Of a stretch of 64,000 nucleotides of DNA, positions 1 to 10,900 are shown piece after piece. The stretch's first letter is position 1. Every line of letters begins with the position of its first letter. The position numbers and the translations under genes were made by a program. Under the pieces are notes generated by a model. It was not told where the DNA came from. It worked only from the letters and a program-made list of their open reading frames with translations, and did no database searches. This DNA comes from Deinandra increscens subsp. villosa (lineage: Eukaryota; Streptophyta; Magnoliopsida; Asterales; Asteraceae). The stretch covers positions 20,856,956-20,920,955 of the forward strand of contig JBCNJP010000003.1 of the NCBI GenBank assembly GCA_039602395.1, written 5' to 3'.

Positions 1-1128
1 AACTCAATGATTTCGCACTCGATTTGATTTTATTTCGATTGCATCGAACTTTCCATTTCCTTTATATTTATTTTTCATCATAAATATAAAATCCTCACCA
101 AACGTATTTGTGTAATCACAAACCAAAGGGTTTATAAAAGATATAAACGGAATAACGTCAAGACTTGACCGGTATCATTTGGGTGACTTATGTTACTCAT
201 TTGATCATGACCTTATGTAAGACCTTATTTATTTAATTAGGCTTTTACTTGCTACCTGCTGCTACCGCTTCACGGTTAATCATACATACATCTGCTAATT
301 CAGTGAGTTTCACGGCCCCTTTTCCTTTTAACTGTTTTATACTTGGGGGAGAAATCATGAAAACTGATTAAATGCTTTTTACTTAATATTATGGTTTACT
401 TGTTAGCCGTATGACTACTTGTTCTCTTACTGATTGCCCAACTTGGTACATTATCGTTATAAACGTTTGTACAACCGAAAATCCCATCATTAATTGATTT
501 CAATTAGTTCTGTACGAAACGATAGCTAGTGAGTAGATCTATTTGGGTTGACAACCCTACCCTAACTGGTAGCTCCAGTTCTGACTCCGGATCGTCTGGG
601 GGTACACGTCAGTTATTCTGCACTGTTTAACATCTCTGGGCAAGAGATGCCGGGTGGGTAAACCGTTAGTATTTGAAATCAAGGTTCAGGTGAGATCATG
701 CAACAACAACAATAAACCCTGATAATATTTAAGTATACCGAAACTGTTTTACCACCGATTTACAAATGTTTAACTATCGAGTCCTAAACCTGTGAACCTC
801 ACCAACGTTATGTTGACCCGTTTTATGTTCATGATTTCTTAGGTAATTGATGCAAACACCGGAGGACATGCAAATGGGGCTTAATCATACTATCGGACCT
901 GCTCCTGGAGTCATAGTCCCAATTTATCCCAATAAACCGTTTTATGTTTAACATTAATTTAGACTTTATGTTTTCCAAATGTAAGACATTATCATTTCCA
1001 CTATCTTTCCGCTGCAACTGAAATGAAGAAATGTTTTATGAAGTTTAAATTACTAGATGTTGTTCTATGTTTCCTCGACTATGATTCCATTCTCGCTCAC
1101 ACCCGAAACCGTTGACCGGGGTGTGACA
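1..1128 (+). repeat. Gypsy-type LTR remnant, right end
   Basis: No credible gene is visible. The stretch ends in CCGGGGTGTGACA at 1128. Other LTR ends in this window finish with the same GTGTGACA on the plus strand, or begin with its complement TGTCACACC on the minus strand. The interior (for example 541-660) is LTR-like unique-looking text without coding potential. The left end lies outside the window. The assignment rests on the terminal motif and the setting, not on a paired LTR. Confidence 0.4.
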
Positions 1129-1450
1129 CTTATGCATTTCCACGTAACGTTAGAGTGCATGTTTCACTTACATTCTATACTAAACCTATGTTTACTCACC
1201 AACTCTAGTAGTTGACTTAATTATGTTGTACATGTTGCAAGACATAACTGATCATTATTTGTGGATGCATTAGACATGTTTTTGGACCTAGATTAAGTTT
1301 AAAATAGGTTTTGTTCGAATATTATTGGTTTAGTTGTATGACATTATTTATGATTAATAAATGGCATGTTTAAATACGGTAACTATATTTAGTTGTCTTG
1401 AGCATTTGGACAATCATCATGCCCCAACCGTTGTTGGTTGGGGTGTGACA
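1129..1450 (+). repeat. Second LTR-like remnant with terminal hairpin
   Basis: A short AT-rich stretch again ends in GGGTGTGACA at 1450. Just before that end is a perfect inverted repeat, CCCCAACC (1422-1429) and GGTTGGGG (1436-1443). It may be a truncated LTR abutting its neighbours. No coding region is seen. Confidence 0.3.
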
Positions 1451-2670
1451 TCGCGGTCCTCATGTGTCCCTGGAGAGTTTCATTGTTTTGTCTTGTTCTA
1501 TGTTTTGGGAAATATCGAGCGACCCAGTTTGGTTATTTTCACGAGTATGGGCATGTTGGTTTCCAGTAAAGATATTTCACTTCCCGGTTGGGGCCCTATG
1601 ATCTCGTCGGGTGTTTGTTGTCCGCTTGGTATGTTTCCGAGAGTATTGTTAAACTTCCCGTTTGTTTGTGGATTGTTGCTGCCAATTGCTTGAGCATTTA
1701 TACTTGCGGATAGGTTCTGATATAATTTTGCATATTTAAAAATAATAGACTTGCCACTGTGATACACTTGGACGTTTGGATTCTCGTGCCCTATGACGTT
1801 TGTTTGATCCACCGCTTGTTTATCTGTGAGTTGATAGTTTTTTCCCTACTTTAACTTTTTAACATTTTGGGGTGTACATGAACCATGTCAAACTATTGCT
1901 TGTTTGTTTGTTACTGTGCTTAGGTAATTGTTACCGTGTTATAAATTTAAAGTCGCATGTTACGAGACGTTCATGTTGATTAGCATGGTTAATTTGGGCA
2001 TGAGTGTTAGGCCACAAAGACATATATTGCTCCAATACAGTTGTAGAGGTAGATCAAGGGGTCTCATACCCGTTTGATGGACCCATTAGGGGTCGGGTGA
2101 TGGCGTATATGCCTAGTCCACAAAGGGAAGCGTGCGGCCATAGGATCATACCCCCGGAGTGCTGGTTTAACCATAGGATTCTATAACATGCACAGTTATT
2201 ACTTGATTTGTGGAAACTTGGATTTGAGTCAAACACGCTATGACTCACCGACAACTTTTGTTGTTAAAGTATTTTTGGTTCATGTGCAGGTAAGTAAAGC
2301 TTTGGGTGGATGCCACATTTGGATGTTAGGGACGAGTTGGGTTTTTTACCCGTTGGGGTTGATTTTGTTGATTTTGGGATTTGTTCCCCGTTATGACTAT
2401 CCTTTGTTGTTGTCTTTTCTTTTGACCGTGTTGGTAGCCTTAGGTTCTGCCTGGGCGTAGACTGATGCGTAATACTTAAGACTTAACATATTTAAGTCCA
2501 CTATGGTTTGTATTTGACATTTGTATTGGACGGGTCGTACGTGTGTGTGTTTTGACCTTGTGATCTCACATCTATCTGTTTGCTTCCGCGTGTTCTGATA
2601 CGGTCGGCCGATCCCACTCTCCTCTCCCCCGCGCTTGCAGGGCGCGGAGGGAGGGGGGGGTGGTGTGACA
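1451..2670 (+). repeat. Gypsy-type LTR, plus orientation, same family as 62382-63510
   Basis: The right end is a GC-rich block followed by GGTGGTGTGACA at 2670. The reverse complement of 62382-62460 carries the same end: a CTGATACGG core, a C-rich block, a G-rich block and a terminal TGT(G/T)ACA. A short shared motif around 2242-2260 and 62765-62785 (GACTCACC followed by an ACAAC-rich stretch) supports one LTR family in opposite orientations. The left boundary was set at the end of the preceding remnant and is uncertain. Translations on either strand show no known domain. Confidence 0.5.
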
Positions 2671-2924
2671 CCCATCCTCCTTGCTTGATGAATGACACGT
2701 TCAGGGCCTTCGAAAGGTTGGATTAGAATTGGGCGATTAGCACGAGTAGGAATAGCAGAAATTTTTTATTTTGATTTTTAGAGTTTTTTTTATCTTTTTG
2801 ATTTTTCTGAAATTTTAAAAAAACGAAACAAAGAACAGAAAAGAAAAACTACCTAAACTAACTAAGCTAACTAGGTCTAGAATGACGACTTGCTTCCCCG
2901 GAAATGGCGCCAAAAAGCCTTTAA
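2671..2924 (-). mobile_element. Leader fragment of an Athila-like element
   Basis: This is internal DNA to the left of a minus-strand 5' LTR. It contains a primer-binding site and then an A/T-rich leader, before it is cut off at 2670 by the plus-strand LTR. No gag coding is left in the window. Confidence 0.5.
2895..2912 (-). other. Athila-type primer-binding site
   Basis: Read on the minus strand this is TGGCGCCATTTCCGGGGA. It is close to the primer-binding site usual for Athila elements, TGGCGCC followed by GTTGCCGGGG and attributed to tRNA-Asp, with changes in the middle. It lies 12 bases inside the LTR edge proposed at 2925. Confidence 0.65.
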
Positions 2925-4423
2925 TGCACACGATGTGTATATACGTTTGCCTGCAAGAATGACCATTTAATTTATAAAGCTAACTCATCTTATTACTATG
3001 TATGCATATATAGGAAAGCGGACCTATCATATGGTAGCACTAAAGAATGACTCAGGGTTGACCTAAGGAAGCAATGGTGCAATCAAACTAAGCCTAGCTA
3101 ATATCATTAGGGTTCTGTCATAATTCCTAACGACTAGTAATAAAAACAAATAGGTAGAAATACTTGAAATGAGAACACATATAAAAGTAGATTTGAAAAC
3201 AAAATAATAAAAACAGATATCATCTAAGACTGATCACTATTTAGCATTACCTAGACCTGACATTGACGTATCGTAACTTAACTTTCTAAAGGAAACAAAG
3301 CCGCTATACAATGATTCTACAATTATTACCACAACCATAATGAAGTATCCATGAATTAATGTCTTAGTTATAAGGCACTAAACACATGACCTAAGACCTA
3401 GGATCATAGACCAATCCTATTCTGAATAATCATGATGGACTAACATATTATAGCCCAGTTACACACCATCACATATGCACTACACCTAGTCACTTCACTA
3501 ATTCTTTAACTCAAGACATGGAAGCTAAGGTTCATGACTAACTATAGAGACATTCAAACATACTTCAACCAAAATGGACTATTGAACATGCATAATCACC
3601 ATTTCCTATCTAGGCTCGTTAGTTCCTAAACACATATTGAAATCGCGAGATAACAACTAAGAAATAACATTGAATCAACAAGCAGAATACATATATCCTA
3701 CTAATTAAAGCAAGTACTACTAGGAATAGATCAAACAAAACATTCAACAACTACTTTCTGATATCCAAAAGGAATTACAAACATTATACTCAAATCATTA
3801 TGTTGAACGATAGATAAACGTCAAATCATAGGTAAATACCGAAATAGATCACATTATCTTAGACAATATCAAGAGAGTAAGCCTCTCATCATAGCTAAAC
3901 TAACTATTACAGCAGAAATAAAGGAACTAAACATCATTGTAAAAGCAAACTGTTGGCCATCAGTGGTTGAATCTTCGACTGCAACGATTACTCGAACGAT
4001 TTGACACCTATTTGGACCTTCAATGGCTTCAATCTTCAACTTGGGATGTGAAAACTGCTCGTGAATACATATGAAATGTCCTCTGGCCTCTTTAGAGCTT
4101 CAAACGAATGAAATATATGGGTATTTATAGTTTTCATTTAGGGTTTCGGAAACCGAGCGTAACGGCTTGTAATGCTAGAACGGGCCGTGAGTGCCGCCAT
4201 AAATCTACGATTTAGGGTTTATGGAAATGATCCTCTAACGGCCCGTGATAGGAGAACATGTCGTGATGTGGAGAATAAGTCAAATCTCCGAATCTTGTGC
4301 AATTTCTTCTCAAAACCTCTCAAAATCCGCAATTGTCACTTTGGCCCCCTCTAGTTACCAATTTATAACATTTTATAGCAAACAAGGGTAAAATTAACCA
4401 AAATAATGCATAAACTACCAACA
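2925..4423 (-). repeat. Athila-like 5' LTR, about 1.5 kb
   Basis: The boundaries were chosen from TG at 2925 next to the primer-binding site and CCAACA at 4423, which give a TG...CA LTR on the minus strand. No second copy is present in the window, so the ends are not confirmed by pairing. The interior has no coding potential. Confidence 0.45.
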
Positions 4424-5869
4424 AGTGCGGGCGTTTAACTAATAAAAAGATGTGTACTTTAGAACACACCAGTCATGTAACTAATTATGATGAACACACC
4501 AATTCACATAACACGTTTTTGATTGGTTTTTTCCACACGTATCACTTTTAGGTTAATCACTAACGTTTCATGACTCAACTTAGTATGTGATGACTTTTGA
4601 CCATTAGACTCATAACATACTAAATTTGACATACGATACTCAAATACGTGATCTCCCGGTTAAAATCGAAATCGCATGGAAATTACTGAACTTCCATCAT
4701 TTGCGTTTTAAACTTTGAACTTTCACACATCTTCACTTGTATTTACTTTTGCGTGTAACTAGTATTACACATAGGCCTCGTACATGTTCAGATTGCTCGA
4801 GTTACTCGGTTAAACTTAAATAACGAAGTGTTGGAAATAAGATACGAAATAGAGATAAAGTGAACATTAAATCGATCAATGAACATGATAAAAGATTCAA
4901 TTGCACATGATTAAGAACAAAAACATCATAATCGAATATGGTTCTCCATTGATTATCAATCATAGATACTGGATAAAAACGGATCGAATACAGATAATCG
5001 GATCAACCGGAATGTCACAAGTATTTCATAACTTCACCAATCATATTAAAATTTCACATCCAATATCATATTTATGGAATTTAACCACAATTACTATTAT
5101 AACAACTATAGTTATGATCAACTAACACTAATACACCCTTAATTTGATGTTTAATCAACTTTTCTCATTACCCCAAAAGTAGGTTACGAATTTAGAGAAG
5201 AAAATGAGTTAGGTTTTCTTACCTTGAAGCATCATTGTCAACAACAGCTCATAATCATCCATCTAACCCGTATCTGAGGCATGCAAGACATCAACTTCGG
5301 GTTTCATCTTGGATTTGGCTTCCATTGAACGATAACCCCTCCTCCTTTTGTCTAATTTTGATTTTTGACATATCTAGCCTATCCACTTAAATTGTCTCTG
5401 ACTTCTTTTTGCAATAGCATATGTTTCGTTTGCGTTCGTGAACAAGTTTAATTTCTTAACAAACGAACACGAACAAGAATATTTATTCATTATGTGTTTG
5501 TGAACCATTCAATATGCTTAACAAAAGAACATGAACAAGACTTCGTTCGGTTTGGTACACTTACAACCTTAATGAAAATTGGTGTTCTTGGTTGAAATCG
5601 TTGCCGAGGTTATGAATTTTGATGATACACGACCGTGTCCGTGAAGAACATGTATCCCTATCGTGTGAACAAGGATCATGCTAAATGACTTTGAACAATG
5701 TCATCTGAAAAACCGAACTCACACAATTGGATTCATATTCATATTAAATTTTCAAGTTCGTATCGGATTGGACCTCCCAACTGATAATCACAACCTATAA
5801 ATGTTCTAAACCACTATTTCCCGGATTCTAAAATCTTGCTTTTAATCTTGACAATCACAATCAAGTGAG
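4424..5869. other. Gene-free AT-rich DNA with a dispersed GAACA/TTCGTT repeat
   Basis: I see no gene. Around 5400-5560 there is degenerate text built of GAACAAG and TTCGTTC-like words. Similar text recurs at 24370-24530 and 25960-26120, so it is a dispersed low-grade repeat. The rest looks like decayed repeat DNA. Confidence 0.4.
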
Positions 5870-6690
5870 ATGTTCAAATGAGAAGTTTGTTTTAGGTAAG
5901 AAGGATAAAAATGAAATCTAGCCATTGGATCTTGATCTAATAAAAAAGGAATGAGGGGTATTTTAGTCTTAGCCACTTTTGTTGATTTTTTATCTACTTT
6001 CCCCATTTTTTTCAAATATTCATAACTTTCACACACGATATTATTTTTTTAAAAAAATTACACCATAAAAACAAGCGTTTTTATCTTTAAAACGCGTATA
6101 GTGTTGCTATATAAAAAAAAAATCACCATTTCAATTTTTGACACAATGTTCAGATCATTGTGTCAAAATATTCAGATCATTGTGTCATTGTGTCAAAAGT
6201 ATATTGTATTGTGTTGTTATATATAAAATTAAAAAAAATTATTCTTTCAGTTTTTGATACCATACGACACAATGATATGACATTTTGACATAATATGACA
6301 CAATGATCTGAACATTTTGACACAATGACACAACGACACAATGACACAATGATCTGAACATTTTGATACAATCGAAAAAGTAAAAAAAAAATTTAATTTT
6401 TTATGTAGCAACACTATACGCGTTTTAGAGATAAAAAAAACTCTCGTTTTTATGTTATAATTTTTTTTTAAAAATAATGTCGTATCTAAGAGTTATGAAG
6501 GTTTAAAAAATATGGGGAATTTGATAAAAAAATCAAAAGTACCCTCTCATCTTTTATTTTCTTTAGTTTTTCTCTTTAATTTACCCAGGAAAATTTTAAG
6601 CCATATATCTTCATTTAATTGAAGATCTAATGGTTATGATTTATTCTTATCATTTTTATTCAAACAAAACTTTTCATAATAACCTCACCA
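5870..6690. mobile_element. Large foldback (MITE-like) element
   Basis: The two halves are imperfect inverted copies. The left arm (about 5870-6120) runs through CTAGCCATTGGATCTTGAT and an AAAACGCGTATAGTG segment. The right arm (about 6400-6690) contains CACTATACGCGTTTTAGAG and GATCTAATGGTTATGA. The centre (6140-6370) is built from repeated ACACAATGATCTGAACA-type words on both strands. It has no coding capacity. The end points are approximate and no target duplication was found. Confidence 0.6.
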
Positions 6691-6784
6691 ACCAATAGAT
6701 TCTATTTTTGTTTTTATTTGAAAACTAAATCTATCTTACTTTTACTTTTTTTACTTCCAAAATAATAAATTATTTCTAATAAAG

Positions 6785-7122
6785 GAAAATTGGATTTTAA
6801 TAATCCAAGTTATTATCAATTGGCCAATATTAATCCCAATTTCAAAATTGGCCTACATTAATCCCAATTATTAAAGTCTTGGATTTCATTGGACCCCCGT
6901 TAAGTTTTTCTTAACTCCGTTAGTTTTATGCTGACGTGGCATCCACGTGGCTTTTGTTAATCAGTGCCATGTCAACAAAAAACTAACGGAGTTAAGAAAA
7001 ACTTAACGGGGGTCCAATGAAATCCAAGACTTTAATAATTGGGATTAATGTAGGCCAATTTTGAAATTGAGATTAATATTGGCCAATTGGTAATAACTTG
7101 GATTATTAAAATCCAATTTTCC
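6785..7122. mobile_element. Foldback MITE with 9-bp target duplication, upstream of ELF3
   Basis: This 338-bp element is almost entirely one inverted repeat: GGAAAATTGGATTTTAATAA at the left end and its complement at the right end, with a loop near 6930-6975. It is flanked by a perfect 9-bp direct repeat, TCTAATAAA, at 6776-6784 and 7123-7131. A 9-bp duplication is typical of Mutator-like transposition. It sits about 880 bases before the ELF3 start codon, at the edge of the probable promoter or leader. Confidence 0.85.
6944..6949. promoter_or_regulatory. G-box CACGTG within the MITE
   Basis: The loop of the foldback MITE contains a perfect palindromic G-box, with another ACGTGG core close by (6934-6939). 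G-boxes bind bHLH and bZIP factors such as PIFs and HY5. Whether this copy acts on ELF3 is inference from its position. Confidence 0.4.
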
Positions 7123-7131
7123 TCTAATAAA

Positions 7132-7999
7132 ATACTAAATTTTATCTTTTCTTCAATAAAATCCCCAACATATTCTATATCATGTCCAGATTGCGTTGAA
7201 GATTCTCTTCTATCTACAAAAATCTCGGGTCCACTAGCTTTGCACTTTTCCAATTTCTTAATTTCATACGAGCCCTTTTTCCCCAAAGCTGCAGTTAATT
7301 TCCATGGTATTCCCATCGAATTACAGCCCTCCACAGCCCACGCATCTTTTATCCCTCTAGAATCATCACTTTCTCTCTCTTCTTCCACTAGAATTTTGTT
7401 GATTTGTGTCAGACTTCATGAATTTGTAAAGAAAAATCTGATTTCGCTGTTTGATTCCGCTAATCAGGAGTGAATTTGCTTCGATTCTGTTTTCCGGAGG
7501 AGGGATTTCAGTCTCCTCCCAAGGGGCTTGTTTTAGGTTTGTGTTGAATCTTCAATTTGGGGGAGAATTGTTACTGCCGTCGTTTCTCGCGAACTCGAAC
7601 AATCTAGGGTTGTTGTGAAATCGATGCTCTTTTAAACTAAATTTTCGGGATCTGTAAGGTGCGTATAACCCTAATTGCTTTGTGCAACTGATGTATGTTC
7701 TATTTTATGGTTTTCAAATGCAACAATTGGTATTAGAAAATTGCAATTTTAGGTTAAATATTGTTCTATCTATCACGCTTGTTATGAATTTTACTATGTT
7801 CAGCAGAAAGTCTCTGGGTAAGCTTAAAATCCATATCAATTTTAGGATTGAAAAGCGTGCCCTTGACTTTGGAGGTCGAAGTCTAGCTCCTTAACAGAGA
7901 ACTTGATAGGAACTATGAATTGTTATGAGGTTTATATCTGTTTTTTTTTTCTTTCTTTTTAAAAAATTGTGTGGTTGAATTTTGAAAGGGCAATAGAAG
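7132..7999 (+). promoter_or_regulatory. ELF3 proximal promoter and 5' leader
   Basis: This is the interval between the MITE target duplication and the ELF3 ATG. It holds CT-rich stretches typical of plant leaders (7366-7390). A possible leader intron has a donor at AAG|GTGCGT near 7659 and ends before the ATG. The acceptor is unclear; AAAG|GGC at about 7988 is the nearest. A long frame at 7087-7473 begins inside the MITE and resembles no known protein. No clear TATA box or evening element (AAAATATCT) was found. Confidence 0.5.
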
Positions 8000-10900
8000 A
8001 TGAAAAGAGGAAAGGATGAAGATAAAACTATGGGGCCAATGTTCCCAAGGCTTCATGTGAATGATACCGAAAAAGGAGGTCCAAGGGCACCTCCTAGAAA
8101 CAAGATGGCTCTTTATGAACAGCTTAGCATTCCTTCACAGAGGTTCAATGGTGGGGTGACATCATCTTTGACCAGGGTGAGCTAAAAAAAAGTAATTTAT
8201 GATTTGAGGCGATTCATGTATGATTTGGTGCTATGCATGACTTCACATATAGGGTGTAACATAATGTTTGGCTATTTGATCTATATTACCATTCAAAAAT
8301 GGTATAAAGGGAATCCAATGGGCCTAAGTTGATACTTATAATTTGTTCGTAAGGTGATAATGAGAAAGGTGTTGTTTTTAACCTGTAAATTTTGCTGAAA
8401 AATGAAATTGTTGAACAATGAGAGTATAACCTATGTAGCTTCCACTGGTTTCTTACCATAACCTCTTGAAGGCCATCTATCCAGCGCAAACTGCTGATCC
8501 CTTTGGTTAGCAGGGTATTAGCACGTCCCTGTGAGTTTTCCGGTAATGGGTTCTCACGGTTACAAAAAAAGGACCTATGTAGCTTGCATGGACAAACCAA
8601 GTCAGGGTATGAACATACATAATCTGATTCTTTTGTATTGTTAAAAAATAGAGATGGCAACTGGCAAGAAGTGCGGGTCATACAAGTTGGGTGATGGGTC
8701 AAAATGAGTTCTTTTTTGTATGTGTTTGGTTCGGTTTTCTAGTACGGGTTGGTTCTGATTGAACCAAAAATGGGTCATAATGAGTCCTTTTTGTATGGGT
8801 TTGGTTTGGATTTTTAGTAAGGGTTGGTTCTAATTGAACCAAGAACACCTTTTTGTCCACTTTTATAAGTTATAACTTTTAACTAATGTAATATATGAAA
8901 TATGATTACAGAAACAACATCATCACATAATTATTTAAATCTTGAATACACTTATTTAGGAGGTAGCATACATCAAAAACACTTCCCTTTTTGGTAATTT
9001 TTATTTGAATCATTTGAGGTTGAGAATAACACTAATTGACCCATTCAGAAGTTTGTTATAATAGTACATATTCTGGTAGAAATCATGTATCTGTCAATTA
9101 GCTGATAATGTTGGAACATGACATTTTATGTGACAAATGTAAGTCATTTCATCATAATATAAGGACCATGATTCTGAAAATAGTTGCATAGTACCGGAAA
9201 TTTTGAAGTTGTATATTAACTACATGGTTCTACTTCTGTAAGCATTTTAGTAATTAACTCTTACATCATGCAAGTATTAGGATGTACACCGAGTTTAATT
9301 AGTGTTCATTTAAAATTATGACAAAGTAACTATCACGTTGTTACATATGTTGTAGAACTTGTAAATACTTTGAATGATAACAAATAAACACATTATTTTC
9401 ACATGATTCTAGGCAAACATGAACGAAAGGAATACATTTTCCCCGCACCAACAATCTTCTTCAATTCACCCAACCAGGGAGCCAGATACTCACCAGTCTG
9501 ATCTTAACAATCATCATGTGCAACAAGAACATAAAAAGAGACAAGAAGAAGATGACTTTAGGGTCCCAATATTTGACCAACAATCTGGAACGAGTCAAAA
9601 TCGTAATGTGAATTATAAAAATAGAGAAAATGATAGCATCGCCCCGTTTAGTGCTGCCCTTTCAAACCGTTTAGCGAATGTTCACAATGTTAAACAGCAC
9701 ACTAATAAATTTCAAAAAGAGAACTCCCAAGGTTTTGCTAGATCTGCTGCAAATCAATTGCCACGACAAAACACCAAAGCTCCATTGAAGGAAACTAATG
9801 AATCTTCAAGTTTTAACATCAGGAATGCTTCAAACAGTGAGAATTTAAGGGATTATAGAGTTGACACACAAGCAGATCACACTTTGTGGGGGGATAGTCT
9901 CATAAACGAGACATCTAAAGCTAGTGGTTATGGAAACAGTTCAGTCCCATTAATAGAGATTCAAGAAGAAGCTTTAAGAAGCCCTAGTGATCCAACGAAT
10001 GGTGATGCTGTTTCAGAGAATTCAATGGTTGATTCGATTTGCGGAGTTGACATTTCTCCTGATGATGTTGTCGGGGTTATTGGTCAAAAACATTTTTGGA
10101 AGGCAAGAAGAGCTATTGTCAAGTAAGCCCTTAATTCTTTCATTAGTGGAATGTTTGGCTTTGAGTTATGGAACTGATTATCCGATAAATAGGTTCAGGT
10201 TCTCAAAATCGTTATTCAGGGGTCAAATAATCAACTTCATATTTGTTGCAACATATTCACGGGAAAATCAAATTTACATATTTACACCTTCTTCTAAACC
10301 TAGTTTGGGAGTTTTTTGCTTCTGCTCTGCAAAATAGTTTATTTTGTTGTTGCAAATATGACCTTTTTGGTCAATAGATGTGGGGGATAATTCTATTAAA
10401 GGTTATCAACTTTGGTATTATTTATGTATCAGTAGCCAACATATTTCAGGCCCGAAAAGCCCATTAAAGATTCAAAAGTTTTATTTTAAGCTAATTACCT
10501 AATACCTAATATAATCGGTTTGGGAATTTTTTAGTATTTAGTATTATGCTCCTGCACCCGTCTCTTAAAGGCTCTGCGCTCGTGCATTCTTCAGGCGCAA
10601 ATTATGCCTAAAAAGGTCCACGTGGTCAACAGTTATTATGCCTAAAAAGGTCCATATGGTCAACTGTTTTTTATATGCCTAAAAAGTCCAGATGGTCAAA
10701 AATTACTTACAAGTCTTTTGAGACACAATTATTTTTGACCGTTATCCGGTCATGTGACCCTAAATTTGAATATTTGAAAGTTAGTTACATTAGAGTAAAG
10801 ATTATCAACTTTGGTATGACATTTGTTTTGGGTTACCAATATATTTCAGGCCTGAAAAAACCATATATCAAAATTTTGATTTAAGGTAACTTCAACCTAA

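Noticed and set aside
7087..7473. 128-codon plus-strand frame upstream of ELF3
   Set aside because: It begins inside the MITE, has no known motif and lies in probable promoter or leader. Treated as chance.
8286..8702. 138-codon minus-strand frame in ELF3 intron 1
   Set aside because: It runs antisense across the SINE-like insert and both target duplications, and no domain is visible.
9987..10337. 116-codon frame overlapping ELF3 exon 2
   Set aside because: It is a shifted frame over the exon end and the intron; the ELF3 frame explains the exon.
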